Assembly: GCA_025454395.1 (NCBI GenBank) | Contig: JALOOM010000003.1 | Coordinates: 62,001 to 126,000 of the forward strand | Direction: 5' to 3' | DNA length: 64,000 bases | From: Elainella sp. Prado103 | GTDB lineage: Bacteria; Cyanobacteriota; Cyanobacteriia; Elainellales; Elainellaceae | Shown: positions 9,457 to 18,917 of the stretch, piece after piece | How positions within the stretch are numbered: position 1 is the stretch's first letter | Layout of the letters: each line of letters begins with the position of its first letter | Position numbers and translations under genes: made by a program | The notes under the pieces: model-generated | Seen by the model: the letters and a program-made list of their open reading frames with translations, nothing else | Database searches by the model: none | What the model was told of the DNA's origin: nothing

Positions 9457-10605
9457 ATGTTTAAAGTCGCGATTGGACACAGCGTTGATCCCGATACTGA
9501 AAGCGCAGTTCAAGAAGTGCTGGCTCAATGTCAGCAATCGCTTGAGGGCAACATTCCCCAAGCCGGTATTGTGTTTGCAGCGATCGATTTTGATCATCCG
9601 CTTCTGCTCCAGCAAATTACAACGGCATGGCCAGAGATTGAACTGATTGGTTGCACAACAGACGGTGAACTTTCATCGGTGCATGAATTTCAGCAAGATT
9701 CATTGGTGTTAATGCTGTTTAGCTCAGATTGTGTCACGTTGCGAGCCGGGGTTGGGCAAGCGGTCTCCCAAGATCCATTGACAGCAGCCCAACAAGCCGT
9801 CGAAATCGCTCGATCATCCTCTGATGCCATCCCTTGTCTCTGCATCGCCTTACCGGAAAGTCTCACGGTCAGCAGCCCTCGCGTCGTTGAGAGCCTACAA
9901 CAAGTATTAGGCTCAGACTTCCCCATCTATGGCGGCTTTGCAGGCGATCGAACCGAATTTCAACGTACTTATCAATTTTTTGGTACCGAGGTTTTCAGTG
10001 ATGCCTTGCCTATCCTCATGCTGTATGGCAATTTACGATTCAGCCATGGCGTATCCCATGGTTGGACTCCGATCGGAAGGAAGGGCACGTTAACTCAAGT
10101 CGTGGGAAATCGCATCTACGAAATCGATCATCAGCCTGCTCTCAATTTTTACGATTATTACATGCCGGGTTTACTGCCCTCCACGGAGTTCCCGCTGGCC
10201 ATTTTTGAAGATGACTTGGATCGCTTCTATTTGCGAGTTGCGATCGGGTATGACCGCCCTACCGGGGCTCTACAGGCGCTGGTAGACTGGCCACAAAGTG
10301 GAACTGTGCAGATTGCTCAAGCCAGTCAAGATGCAATTTTGCAAGGAGCCTGGGATTCGTTCCAGCAAGCATTGGCCAGCTACCCCGGTGAACAGCCCGA
10401 AGCAGCCCTCGTGTTTACTTGTTGTGTCCGCCGGAATTTACTGGGCACTCGGACTAAACAGGAATATCGTCTGATTCAGCAGCAAATGGCTGATCTGCCG
10501 ATCGCTGGCTTCTACACGTATGGAGAAATTGCGCCCCTTGCCGTTGGTAGTCCTGCTCGATCGCATCATGCTACCTTTGTCACCCTATTGCTAGGGACTC
10601 AGTGA
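9457..10605 (+). CDS. FIST domain sensory protein
   Basis: A 382-residue protein made of a FIST N-terminal domain (about 25-220; GIVFAAIDFDHP, ELIGCTTDGELSS, IYGGFAGDR) and a FIST C-terminal domain (about 225-370; ALVFTCCVRRNLLG, GFYTYGEIAPL). FIST modules are predicted small-ligand sensors, often joined to kinases or cyclases. Here there is no output domain. The next gene on the same strand, 529 bp away, is a histidine kinase with no input domain, so a FIST-kinase pair is plausible though co-transcription is unproven. The ATG used repeats an ATG 20 bp upstream within a duplicated TTTTAAACACCATG segment. A second, diverged FIST protein lies at 47008-48291. Confidence 0.9.
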   Translation: MFKVAIGHSVDPDTESAVQEVLAQCQQSLEGNIPQAGIVFAAIDFDHPLLLQQITTAWPEIELIGCTTDGELSSVHEFQQDSLVLMLFSSDCVTLRAGVGQAVSQDPLTAAQQAVEIARSSSDAIPCLCIALPESLTVSSPRVVESLQQVLGSDFPIYGGFAGDRTEFQRTYQFFGTEVFSDALPILMLYGNLRFSHGVSHGWTPIGRKGTLTQVVGNRIYEIDHQPALNFYDYYMPGLLPSTEFPLAIFEDDLDRFYLRVAIGYDRPTGALQALVDWPQSGTVQIAQASQDAILQGAWDSFQQALASYPGEQPEAALVFTCCVRRNLLGTRTKQEYRLIQQQMADLPIAGFYTYGEIAPLAVGSPARSHHATFVTLLLGTQ

Positions 10606-10859
10606 TATTGCTGGGTACTTTGATATTGCTAGATCCTGAGTCATATTACTAGGGACTCAGTCATCCAGGATCCTCTGAAGCTCGCTCTACCACACTAATC
10701 TGATTGGGCATACTCTAAATTCAATCCCCATTGCACTAAGGAGATTGCGCAGCAATCCAATACCCCGATCAGAGGGCGAGGGGCTCGATCGCTGGCAAGA
10801 AACCTGCATGGCAGAGAGTGACTGCTTGCATTCATGAAAATCTCCTAAGTACCCATGCA

Positions 10860-10926
10860 TTGATTAAACAGGTTCATTGATTAAACAGGTTCATTGATTA
10901 AACAGGTTCATTGACTAGACGGGCAG
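10860..10926. repeat. 17-bp tandem array, 3 copies plus a partial
   Basis: Three exact copies of TTGATTAAACAGGTTCA followed by a diverged fourth. Two copies of a short ACATATATCGAGTAC-like unit follow at about 10936-10968. The rest of 10606-10859 has short duplicated segments (TGATATTGCT, ACTCAGTCAT) and no gene. Confidence 0.88.
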
Positions 10927-11017
10927 TTGAGAGACACATATATCGAGTACATATATATCGAGTACACATTTAGTCATGGAGCACACATTCCTGATTCACG
11001 AAGTACTGATATAGAGA

Positions 11018-11132
11018 ACACACTGATATGGAGGGCACACTGACGTGAAACACACTGACGTGGAGAACACACTGACGTGGAGAACACACTGACGTGGAGA
11101 ACACACTGACGTGGAGAACACACTGAGGTAAA
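11018..11132. repeat. 17-bp tandem array in the leader of the histidine kinase
   Basis: Six to seven copies of ACACTGACGTGGAGAAC, perfect in the middle and degenerate at the 5' end. It ends 2 bp before the kinase ATG, so it forms the untranslated leader. The GGAGA inside each unit, and GGTAAAG in the last diverged one, are the only ribosome-binding-like sequences. Confidence 0.92.
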
Positions 11133-11134
11133 GA

Positions 11135-12250
11135 ATGGATTTATCTGGCAACGAACTGCAAGAGTTGGCAAAGGCCAATCGCATTCTCCAAAAGCAACTG
11201 GCTCGATCGGAAGCTGATCGGGTTCGGCTGGAAGAAAATTTGCAGCGTACTGAATCACTCCTGAAAAAAGTGATTGCTGACTTGCAGCACTCTAAGCAGG
11301 CCCTGGAAGTCCGCAGTCAAGAACTCGAAACCGCTCTGCACCAATTGCAAAAAACTCAAGCTCAGTTGGTGGAATCTGAGAAGATGTCAGCGCTTGGGGT
11401 TTTGGTCGCTGGCATCGCTCATGAAATTAATAACCCGATCAACTTTGTGCATGGTAATTTAGCCTATGCTCAGGAATATATCGACGATTTGCTAGGACTG
11501 ATTCACTGTTATCAGTATGCCTATCCTGAGCCGGTTCCCGTTGTTACCGCTTGGACTGAAAAGATTGAGCTGCCCTTTTTACAGGAAGATGTCCAGAAGC
11601 TCTTGAAATCGATGCGAATTGGCACAGAACGAATTTTAGGGATTGTGCAATCATTAAAAAACTTTTCTCGCCTTGATGAAGCCGAGTTTAAGACTGCCAA
11701 TTTACACGACGGGTTAGAAAGTACCTTAGTGATTTTACAAAATCGGCTGAAGCCCTATAGCCTATTTCCAGGCGTGGATGTGGTGCGCCATTACGGTCAG
11801 TTACCGGAGGTATCCTGCTATCCAGGCAAATTGAATCAGGTTTTTATGAATTTGTTACTCAACGCGATCGATGCCCTGGAAGAACGGTGGCAGCGCAAAC
11901 CCACCTATTGCTCCCTCGAGCATTGCTCATTTGATCCATTAAACCCAGAGGCTGTTGATGGTAATTGTCCTGAGTCTGGATGTCCCAAAATTGAGTTGAC
12001 AACGACAATCGAGGGCGAAGATGTGGTGATCCGGATCGCCGATAATGGCGGTGGCATTCCAGAAGCAATCCGATCTCGGCTCTTTGAACCATTTTTTACG
12101 ACTAAACCAGTAGGTAAAGGAACGGGACTGGGGCTGTCGATCTGTTACCAGATTGTCGTGGAACAGCACCAGGGACAACTTCGCTGTCATGCCATCCCTA
12201 ACGGCACCGAATTTGAAATCCGGATTCCTCACCGCTGCTCAGGGCATTAG
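11135..12250 (+). CDS. Soluble coiled-coil sensor histidine kinase
   Basis: A 371-residue kinase without membrane segments. Residues 1-80 are a continuous coiled coil ([17 protein letters not shown] and onward). It leads into an H-box [10 protein letters not shown], phosphoacceptor His about 96, of the HPK4-like type. The ATP-binding domain shows the N-box [12 protein letters not shown]1 DNGGGIPE and G2 [10 protein letters not shown]. An insert of about 45 residues with several Cys ([17 protein letters not shown]) lies between the N and G1 boxes. There is no sensory domain, so the signal should come from a partner, and the upstream FIST protein is the obvious candidate. No response regulator is adjacent. 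Its expression may depend on the 17-bp array that abuts the start codon. Confidence 0.9.
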   Translation: MDLSGNELQELAKANRILQKQLARSEADRVRLEENLQRTESLLKKVIADLQHSKQALEVRSQELETALHQLQKTQAQLVESEKMSALGVLVAGIAHEINNPINFVHGNLAYAQEYIDDLLGLIHCYQYAYPEPVPVVTAWTEKIELPFLQEDVQKLLKSMRIGTERILGIVQSLKNFSRLDEAEFKTANLHDGLESTLVILQNRLKPYSLFPGVDVVRHYGQLPEVSCYPGKLNQVFMNLLLNAIDALEERWQRKPTYCSLEHCSFDPLNPEAVDGNCPESGCPKIELTTTIEGEDVVIRIADNGGGIPEAIRSRLFEPFFTTKPVGKGTGLGLSICYQIVVEQHQGQLRCHAIPNGTEFEIRIPHRCSGH

Positions 12251-12285
12251 GACGTTGACGATCATGCGCCGAAAACCTCAGCGAT

Positions 12286-12879
12286 CTACCTTTCAGGCAA
12301 ATTATTATCTGCCGCAGAAGTAGTGCCATTGGCATCCGGGTTATGACCTGGAGGATAAGGTGGACTGAGGGAGGGATCGCCGAGCAATGGATCATGCACG
12401 GGGGCATTCACCACACCGCTAGGAGCATTCGGAATACTCGATCCGGGGTAATTCGCTACACTGCCCCATTGAGACGGATCGGGCGGTTGAGTCGCCACCT
12501 CTAGCTCTTCGGTCGGCAGTTCATTCGAATCCATCGTCCAATCAAGCCCCTCTTCGGTCGCACTATCCAAAGGAATGGGTTTTGGCACACCACCCTCGCT
12601 CAAGTCCGTACTATCCTTCACCTTACGGATCGGCAAATTAGCAATTAAAGCGGTAGTACGCTGATCGCTTTCCAGCGAAAATTCGGTTTCTTCAGGGTCA
12701 ATCTCAACATAACGAGAAACTACTTCCAAAATTTCCTGCCGCATTTTATCGACAATGGCAGGGGACAAATCGGTGCGATCGTGAGCCAAAACAATTTGGA
12801 GTCGGCGTTTGGCTGAGGCACGACTGTTATCATCCTTTCTGTGGCGCGAGAAGAGGCGCTCAAGCAATTCGGTTAACAT
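12286..12879 (-). CDS. minE: Cell division topological specificity factor MinE with a long C-terminal tail
   Basis: MinE displaces MinD from the membrane and drives its redistribution, placing the division site. Residues 1-90 show the family: the membrane-binding and anti-MinD helix [27 protein letters not shown], then the dimerisation part with [13 protein letters not shown]. The ATG at codon 9 of the longer frame (12903) is chosen because MinE proteins begin [10 protein letters not shown]. The remaining ~100 residues are an acidic Pro/Asn/Ser-rich tail ending in NNLPER, which ordinary MinE (about 90-110 residues) lacks. It follows minD by 59 bp on the same strand and is presumably co-transcribed. 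Confidence 0.93.
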   Translation of the reverse strand: MLTELLERLFSRHRKDDNSRASAKRRLQIVLAHDRTDLSPAIVDKMRQEILEVVSRYVEIDPEETEFSLESDQRTTALIANLPIRKVKDSTDLSEGGVPKPIPLDSATEEGLDWTMDSNELPTEELEVATQPPDPSQWGSVANYPGSSIPNAPSGVVNAPVHDPLLGDPSLSPPYPPGHNPDANGTTSAADNNLPER

Positions 12880-12938
12880 GGAGCAGCGGGGAAGAAAAGG
12901 CATGAACAGGGGTAGCTAAAATTACCCTGACAGAAGAA

Positions 12939-13748
12939 TTATGACTTGCGTCCTTGTAAAAAGCGACGAACTCGACTGAAAAAGTCTTCCTGAGGCGGAT
13001 TGAGATCTAAAAAGGGAACTTTCTCCCCCTCTAGCCGACGCACAATATTCTCAAAGGCAGTCGCCGCTTTAGATTGAGCATCAGCGCCTAATACAAGAGG
13101 TTCACCTCGATTGGTTGAAACCACAACCCGCTCGTCATCTGGAACAACTCCTAACAGCGGGATGGCCAGGATGTCCTGCACGTCTTTCACTGACATCATC
13201 ATATCCTGCTCGACCATTGAGGGTTTGAGCCGATTAATGATCAAATACATACGCTTGACATCATTGGCTTCTAGCAGTCCTACCACCCGATCGGCATCCC
13301 GCACGGCTGCTACTTCTGGTGTTGTCACCACAATTGCTTCTCGGGCAGGGGCGATCGCATTTTGAAATCCCATTTCAATCCCAGCCGGACAATCAATCAA
13401 GACGAAATGAAAAGCCTTCGTTAAAGCTCCAACTAGCTTTTTCATTTGATCAGGAGTCACCGCATCCTTGGTTCGATTCTGGGCGGCTGGCAATAGGGCC
13501 AGGTTGGGCTGCCGTTTATCCCGCACCAAAGCTTGATCCAGCCGACACTCCCCCGCTAACACTTCCACTGCCGTATAAACAATGCGGTTTTCTAAACCCA
13601 GGAGCAAATCTAAATTTCTCAGCCCAAAATCGGCATCAACAACAGCGACCTTATGTCCCCGTTGGGCCAATGCCATGCCTAGATTGGCGGTAGTTGTGGT
13701 TTTACCCACGCCACCTTTACCGGATGTAACCACAATAATGCGACTCAT
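12939..13748 (-). CDS. minD: Septum site-determining ATPase MinD
   Basis: MinD is the membrane-associated ParA/MinD ATPase that recruits MinC. The deviant Walker A KGGVGKTTTT is at residues 11-20, switch I/Walker A' VDADFGLRNLDLLLG at about 38-52, and Walker B FVLIDCPAGI at about 115-124. The C-terminal amphipathic membrane-targeting helix is VRRFLQGRKS. The 269-residue length is normal. It is the middle gene of a minus-strand minC-minD-minE cluster. Confidence 0.98.
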   Translation of the reverse strand: MSRIIVVTSGKGGVGKTTTTANLGMALAQRGHKVAVVDADFGLRNLDLLLGLENRIVYTAVEVLAGECRLDQALVRDKRQPNLALLPAAQNRTKDAVTPDQMKKLVGALTKAFHFVLIDCPAGIEMGFQNAIAPAREAIVVTTPEVAAVRDADRVVGLLEANDVKRMYLIINRLKPSMVEQDMMMSVKDVQDILAIPLLGVVPDDERVVVSTNRGEPLVLGADAQSKAATAFENIVRRLEGEKVPFLDLNPPQEDFFSRVRRFLQGRKS

Positions 13749-14098
13749 GCTGCTGCTAAAGAGAGATAGAAAGAGGTTGAACTATAAAGTACCAGAATCA
13801 CCCAGAACCAGACTCAATTTATGGTTTGCCCTCCCTGGTTTGATTCAACTTGGGGCTGCCCTCATACATCCAACTGAATTTAATTCCTAGCACGTCAACG
13901 ATGAATTTACTACTCTGAACGAAATTTAGACCAGGATTCTCAGGCGATCCTTCAGTGTACATCTTTCTAGTATCTGGCTGACTCTCATCTCTGCCTGACC
14001 TCTGCCTAACCTAACCTCTGCCTAACCTGACCTCTTAACCTCGGCTCTGGACTTCCTCTTCACCCTGACTCTGGCAGTCTTCTGACATTGTTCAGGCA
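13749..14098. other. minC-minD spacer
   Basis: 350 bp without a supported gene. It contains a degenerate CTCTGCCTRACCT-type repeat (about 13991-14042). The unusual gap between minC and minD may hold a separate minD promoter. Confidence 0.45.
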
Positions 14099-15019
14099 TC
14101 ATTCAGGCATCCAAAGCCGATCTTTCGAGAATTCGGCAGCGCTAATGATCCGAATGCCTTCAGCAGTGACATAGGCTACTTCTGGGTAGTACTGATGCGG
14201 TGGAGTTTCGGGAGGACGCGCCACAAAGTCTGCAATTCGAATTTGGGTCGGGTCAAGCCGGAGCGCCATAATGACGCAACGAGCATTCCCTGCCGCTCCA
14301 GCCTGAGCCACACCTCGCAAAGCACCCCAAATCACGACATCCCCATCTGCCACGATCGAACTTCCAGGATTCACATCTCCAAGTACAATTACACTACCAG
14401 GATGCCGAATTTCTACCCCAGAACGGACAGTGGTTTCAACGTAGAGGGGTTCAGCCAGGGCCGAGCCCACCGCTTCGGGCATGAGATGAGCGATCGGAAT
14501 TTGCTGTTCAACCGAAAACCCATTGGTAGCAGCAGCAACGGCAGTTTGGCGACGACTCGTATAAATGCGCCTGAGCGATAGCTTTGCCTCGGTGAGAGTA
14601 TCGGCAATGGCTTGTAACTGCCGTCCATCCAGTAGACGATCGTGCGCAATCAGATAAACCACCGTATTGGGCTGCCAGAATCGTTCACCGCTATTGAGCC
14701 GCTGTTTGAGCTGTTGCCAAAGATCTGACCAAGCAGTCGCAGGAGTCGTAATCTGCTTTTCTGGGGGCAGCAAGAGCAACAGCTTTCCTCCCTCGCTTCT
14801 GAAGCGAACCTGTGGCACAGCACCCATCTCAGGCGCTCTCGTGGTAGCTCCTCCAGTTGCTTCGACGGCACGCCCAAAGTCTGTTTCGGCGATCGAGTTT
14901 GACCCAGGCTCTTTTAACTCAGACTCGCTTGGCTCAGGCTCGCTTGGCTCAGACATTGGGGCAGGCACTGAGGCGGGGATCTCAGAGATTGAGGTGGGAA
15001 CAGGAAATTCAGAAGTCAT
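14099..15019 (-). CDS. minC: Septum site-determining protein MinC
   Basis: MinC inhibits FtsZ polymerisation where MinD concentrates it. The C-terminal right-handed beta-helix domain is clear (about 195-300; VRSGVEIRHPGSVIVLGDVN, GSSIVADGDVVIWGALRG). The N-terminal FtsZ-inhibitory domain is around 75-180. The first ~70 residues are a Pro/Ser/Glu-rich extension (SEPSEPEPSESELKEPG), partly from short nucleotide repeats. A later start (ATG at codon 22) would shorten but not remove it. It is first in the minus-strand min cluster. Confidence 0.93.
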   Translation of the reverse strand: MTSEFPVPTSISEIPASVPAPMSEPSEPEPSESELKEPGSNSIAETDFGRAVEATGGATTRAPEMGAVPQVRFRSEGGKLLLLLPPEKQITTPATAWSDLWQQLKQRLNSGERFWQPNTVVYLIAHDRLLDGRQLQAIADTLTEAKLSLRRIYTSRRQTAVAAATNGFSVEQQIPIAHLMPEAVGSALAEPLYVETTVRSGVEIRHPGSVIVLGDVNPGSSIVADGDVVIWGALRGVAQAGAAGNARCVIMALRLDPTQIRIADFVARPPETPPHQYYPEVAYVTAEGIRIISAAEFSKDRLWMPE

Positions 15020-15627
15020 GCAGGAGCAGCAGAAGGGAAGGAAGACAGATCACAGACTAGCAGGAATTATGCAAACCCCAGATTAACTTTCCATCTTAAT
15101 CACTTCGCTCCAGTTCAAACCAATCTGGAGACAAACTTGACCAAAACTTGCAATTAGCGGACGCTTCCATTCATCAGTCACAGCTCTAACTCACCAGTCA
15201 CAGCTCTAACTCACCACACAATAGGAGCGATCGAACCTAAATCACGGCCTAATGGGCTCACTACCTCGCTTCAGTTCCGATTCAGCCTAGGTTCAGCTTG
15301 CTCAATTCAGCTTGCTCAATTCAGCTTGCTCAATTCAGCTTGCTCAATTCAGCTCACCCAAGAACTGGAATGACTATCGCCTCAACCTTCCTCAACACTA
15401 GAAGTCGGAGGTGAATAAAGTCGGAGGTGAATAAAGTTGAAGGTGAATTGCAGCCCATATCTGAATCCTTGCCCCCAAGGCTGTGGAAGTATGCCCAGAT
15501 TCAGTCTCCAAGGTGGATCGTCTCAACTGAATCGTCCCAACCAGGCACCCCTACTCAAGTTAAGCGAGGATTAAAATTGCGATCGGTGGTTCCCAAACCT
15601 GCACTATCAGAAATTTTTTGATACTAT
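15020..15627. other. Repeat-rich intergenic region upstream of minC
   Basis: No gene is supported; a 64-codon plus frame at 15427 has no family features and a repeat-derived start. The region holds a 20-bp direct duplication (CAGTCACAGCTCTAACTCAC, about 15175-15215), the 14-bp array listed separately, and about three copies of GTCGGAGGTGAATAAA-like units at 15403-15446. Confidence 0.5.
15292..15357. repeat. 14-bp tandem array, 4 copies plus a partial
   Basis: Four exact head-to-tail copies of TTCAGCTTGCTCAA followed by a truncated fifth. Confidence 0.9.
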
Positions 15628-15664
15628 TGTGATCAAGATCACCTAAAAACATGATCAAGATCGC
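15628..15664 (+). promoter_or_regulatory. Tandem CRP-type operator
   Basis: TGTGATCAAGATCACC (15628-15643) fits the CRP/SyCRP1 consensus TGTGA-N6-TCACA with one terminal mismatch. A second, weaker copy (ATGATCAAGATCGC) begins 22 bp later, two helical turns away. A possible -10 element is CATACT or TACTTA near 15688-15694. The sites lie upstream of a terminator-ended candidate small RNA and about 370 bp upstream of the uracil-DNA glycosylase. Confidence 0.55.
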
Positions 15665-15694
15665 GCTTTTCAACTTACGATGAATGCATACTTA

Positions 15695-15776
15695 AGAAGA
15701 CTCAACTCTAGCCGAGTCATCAACAGGGAACACACGACTTGCCGACAGGGACCTCACGGAAGCTGTCGGTTTTTTG
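15695..15776 (+). ncRNA. Candidate small RNA, two hairpins, about 80 nt
   Basis: GACTC (15699-15703) pairs with GAGTC (15714-15718). An unpaired stretch of about 23 nt containing AGGGAACACACGA follows, then the terminator hairpin. The layout of a short stem-loop, a single-stranded window and a terminator is that of many cyanobacterial small RNAs such as Yfr1. The Yfr1 core ACUCCUCACAC is not present, though CCUCAC occurs in the terminator loop, so no family name is given. The 5' end is inferred from a -10-like element near 15690. Confidence 0.4.
15741..15776 (+). terminator. Rho-independent terminator of the candidate small RNA
   Basis: CCGACAG (15742-15748) pairs perfectly with CTGTCGG (15763-15769), with a 14-nt loop and TTTTTTG after it. 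No plus-strand protein gene lies upstream for several kilobases, which implies a non-coding transcript. Confidence 0.75.
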
Positions 15777-16013
15777 TTTGCAAAAATCATAAATCGCCTA
15801 CTGAGTGAAGGCATCCGAAACAACACCGAATCTTTGTATTTTTATTAATCGCTAAGTAGTAATACAGTGGATTAACTCAAATGCAGGCAACAAGTCTATC
15901 GGAATGGAGTTGGACGGAATCTGGCGGAATGTTCTAATATACTTGCCTGAATCCACGCCTGAATTCACCACCTTAACGAGTAAGAACTTCGTTCCCCCCT
16001 GCATAAGAAAGCC

Positions 16014-16718
16014 ATGATGAGCGATGAGCAGATTGATCTATTCAACTTCGCCACCGATCCCCAACCCGCTCCTAGCACCAATCCGGAGCTGATTCCGACC
16101 AGTGCTAAAGTACCTATCCCACCGGGTATTTATGATTCCATGGCGGCAATGGCGGCTCACTGCAATCAATGTCATCGCTGTGAGTTAGGTGCTACTCGTA
16201 CCCATGCCGTAGTCGGACGAGGCAATCCGCAGGCAGATTTGATGATTGTGGGTGAAGGTCCCGGTCAGAACGAGGACGAGACGGGACTTCCGTTTGTGGG
16301 CAAAGCAGGACAATTACTAGACAAAATCTTGGAGTCGGTCAGGCTGACAGAGGACGATATTTTCATTTGCAACATCGTCAAATGCCGTCCACCCGGTAAT
16401 CGCACACCGACGCAGGAAGAGATGGATGCTTGCCGTCCCTATCTCCTGGAGCAGATCCGGATGGTTGATCCGAGGATCATTTTGTTATCCGGAGCCTCAT
16501 CCGTGCGGGGATTAGTCGGCGATAAGCGCGGCATTACCAAAATTCGAGGGGAATGGCTGGAATGGAACGGCCGTCTCTGTATGCCCGTGTTTCACCCCGC
16601 CTATCTCTTACGGAATCCCTCTCGCGATAAGGGCAGCCCCAAGTGGTTGATGTGGCAAGACATTCAGGCAGTGCGATCCAAGCTAGACGAACTACGCGGT
16701 TCCGAACAACCTCAATAG
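16014..16718 (+). CDS. Uracil-DNA glycosylase, type 4 (Fe-S)
   Basis: A family 4 uracil-DNA glycosylase, which removes uracil from DNA at the first step of base excision repair. The core has GEGPGQNEDETGLPFVGKAGQLLD (active-site loop at GEGPG), the motif HPAYLLRNPS, and cysteines for a 4Fe-4S cluster in NQCHRCELG (first pair) and NIVKCRPPGNRTPTQEE with a following Cys. The 234-residue length is normal with a ~40-residue N-terminal lead. ATG-ATG start; the second codon is equally possible. It stands alone, preceded by a candidate small RNA. Confidence 0.94.
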   Translation: MMSDEQIDLFNFATDPQPAPSTNPELIPTSAKVPIPPGIYDSMAAMAAHCNQCHRCELGATRTHAVVGRGNPQADLMIVGEGPGQNEDETGLPFVGKAGQLLDKILESVRLTEDDIFICNIVKCRPPGNRTPTQEEMDACRPYLLEQIRMVDPRIILLSGASSVRGLVGDKRGITKIRGEWLEWNGRLCMPVFHPAYLLRNPSRDKGSPKWLMWQDIQAVRSKLDELRGSEQPQ

Positions 16719-17118
16719 TCCGATCGTAAATCCAGGTATTCGGTGGAACTATCGAGTCAGATCCGTAGTCAAATCTGGGGAAAGACGTAGCTAGTTCTTG
16801 CTCAGTATCCCGTAGATATACGTAGTCGCCCCGATCAGGGGTTGGGGAATTCTAAAATTCAGGCTGATAATTGAGTGACAATTTTTGTGGGATCAGGTGC
16901 TCTGACCAGAGTAATCATCAGGCTATCTCTATCGAAAAGATAGACTTGGCTGGGGTTTAGAGCAGATCTTGATAATCTTGCTATTCTCCCCCCTAAAGTT
17001 CCGATTTTGAGTGGTTAATTTGCAGCTTCCCCCAGGATGACAACAAATTATCTTGCAGTTGCTGGCGATCGTTTGCTTATCCTGCCAGGACAGTTTGACT
17101 GCTACTGCGTCTTGACTG
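16719..17118. other. Intergenic region between convergent genes
   Basis: 400 bp without a supported gene. It contains CCCCGATCAGGGG (about 16829-16841) and CGTAGATATACG (about 16810-16821), short dyads that may take part in termination, but no clear T-run follows them. Confidence 0.4.
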
Positions 17119-17838
17119 CTACTGCGCCACACTTTGAGCCTCACAGTCTCGTAACCATAGGCGGATCGCTTGAGCAATTACCCCTTGACTGCTATCCCGC
17201 GGCGGGGTCGGGGGTTCATCGGCACGCGCATTGCCAACACTCGAAAGCATTAAAACAAAACGCCAGCCATTGTCTGTGTGGGTGAGAAAGAGCCAGTGAT
17301 AATGCTGCAATTGATAGGCATTGTCTGCCAAATATTGCCGTTCTAGTGTGGTGAAAAAAACTTGCAGAACTTCTGGATTGTTCACCGTTCGATCGATTTC
17401 ATCCCGTTCGATCGCCGCTGCATCGTCACCCGTTGGTAAGGGCAATGGCTCATATTCCGGTCGGCCAGCAAGCAGAATATAACCTGGCACTTCTGCCGTG
17501 CGGTAATCAGTATAGGATCGTTGGCTGACCCGGTTGGCATAACTCGGTAGATCCATCAGTAATCGTGGCACTAAGCGCTCTAGCTCAGTGGGACAAGCGA
17601 CTGGCGGCCGAATCCACTGGGGAGAATCGATCGGGGGATCAGTAGGAGGATCAGGATCAGTGTCCATCGATCGATTAGCATGATTTTCAATCGATCGGGT
17701 CAACCAACGGGGGGTTGAGCTGGTCAGTAAAAACCCGCCCACTCCCTCTAGAGACAACAGGAACGGCAACGGGGATAACCAGAGTTGCAGCAGCAGCACT
17801 AGCGGCACTGGCAGCACCGACACCACGGGCAAACTCAT
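17119..17838 (-). CDS. Hypothetical protein translationally coupled to pyrF
   Basis: A 239-residue protein not assigned to a family. Residues 1-40 are strongly hydrophobic ([19 protein letters not shown]) and suggest a signal anchor. A Pro/Asp-rich linker ([15 protein letters not shown]) follows, then a conserved-looking domain with acidic and aromatic patches ([35 protein letters not shown]). Its ATG overlaps the pyrF stop in the 4-base ATGA arrangement, so the two are co-translated. No enzyme motif is visible. Confidence 0.75.
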   Translation of the reverse strand: MSLPVVSVLPVPLVLLLQLWLSPLPFLLSLEGVGGFLLTSSTPRWLTRSIENHANRSMDTDPDPPTDPPIDSPQWIRPPVACPTELERLVPRLLMDLPSYANRVSQRSYTDYRTAEVPGYILLAGRPEYEPLPLPTGDDAAAIERDEIDRTVNNPEVLQVFFTTLERQYLADNAYQLQHYHWLFLTHTDNGWRFVLMLSSVGNARADEPPTPPRDSSQGVIAQAIRLWLRDCEAQSVAQ

Positions 17839-18548
17839 GAGGTCAGTTCTGCCACAATTTGAGCGAATACAGCCGCAGGGTCAGGCGCAGTCGTAATTGG
17901 CCGACCAATCACCAGATAATCGGCCCCTGCTTGACGAGCAGCAGTAGGAGTCATCGATCGCTGTTGATCGCCCGTTGCAGTTCCACTTGGACGTACACCT
18001 GGACAGACCAACAAAAATCGATCGCCACAAGTTTGCCGCAGTTGGGTCGCTTCTTGCGGAGAACACACTACGCCCGATAACCCGCTTTGTTGGGCTAGTT
18101 TGGCCAGATGGCAAGCATAGTCTGGTAGAGGAGTTGCGACTTGCAGTTCGGTAGTCAAGGCAGTGGGGCTGAGGCTGGTCAGAATCGTCACCGCAATCAA
18201 TCGAGGCGGTGTGATTCCCATTGCTTCTGCCTCCGCTTGGGCAGCCGCCTGAGCCGCTTGCAGGGCAGCTTGGCCCGCTGCCGCATGAACCGTCAACAGA
18301 TCCACTCCATAGCGAGTTGCCGATCGACAAGCCCCCGCCATTGTATTGGGGATATCGTGAAATTTCAGATCGAGAAAAATTCGCTTTTGTCGCGCTTTCA
18401 GAAGCTCTAAAATCCGGCCACCGGTCGCCACAAACAGCTCCAAGCCCACTTTCCAAAACTGCACTTCCGGCAGGCGATCGAGCAGGGTGATCGCAGTGGT
18501 TTCATCCGGGAGATCTAGCGGCACAATGATCCGTTCAGCAGGTGTCAT
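17835..18548 (-). CDS. pyrF: Orotidine 5'-phosphate decarboxylase
   Basis: Decarboxylates OMP to UMP, the last step of de novo pyrimidine synthesis. The catalytic signature [10 protein letters not shown] (about 60-69) is intact, as are the N-terminal VPLDLPD and the phosphate-binding end VCPGVRPSG and [11 protein letters not shown]. The 237-residue length is normal. It overlaps the downstream hypothetical gene by 4 bp. Confidence 0.97.
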   Translation of the reverse strand: MTPAERIIVPLDLPDETTAITLLDRLPEVQFWKVGLELFVATGGRILELLKARQKRIFLDLKFHDIPNTMAGACRSATRYGVDLLTVHAAAGQAALQAAQAAAQAEAEAMGITPPRLIAVTILTSLSPTALTTELQVATPLPDYACHLAKLAQQSGLSGVVCSPQEATQLRQTCGDRFLLVCPGVRPSGTATGDQQRSMTPTAARQAGADYLVIGRPITTAPDPAAVFAQIVAELTS

Positions 18549-18589
18549 CAGTTAAACCATAGAACTTACAAACCGATCGGTCAGCACGG

Positions 18590-18616
18590 GTCAGCACGGG
18601 TCAGCACGGGTCAGCC
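18590..18616. repeat. 10-bp tandem array upstream of pyrF
   Basis: GTCAGCACGG is repeated three times plus a partial copy, 42-68 bp upstream of the pyrF start. A looser set of CTCAATTCGCAC- and CTCGATCAGCAC-like units follows at 18764-18824. Confidence 0.8.
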
Positions 18617-18917
18617 CTGAATGAGCAGCACTCACTCAATTCGTACCAACCTGATTGACTGACAAAACTCAAACTACCCACTGCTACGCAGAAGCAAGCT
18701 ACACCCCAACCCCTCTCCCAGAGCGGGCGAGGGGCTTTCGAACCAGGCAGTCAATCAGCATACCAACTCAATTCGCACTCACTCAATTTGCACCAACTCG
18801 ATCAGCACGGACTCGATCAGCCCTTTTCATAAAATCCAAATAAACCCTTTAAATACACCCTATCACGATGTAATTTCCATAAAGCCTGAAGCTTCTCCCT
18901 TGTTTATACGGAGATCG

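Noticed and set aside
15695-15776. Candidate small RNA as Yfr1
   Set aside because: The invariant ACUCCUCACAC core is missing; only a short CCUCAC is present, inside the terminator loop.
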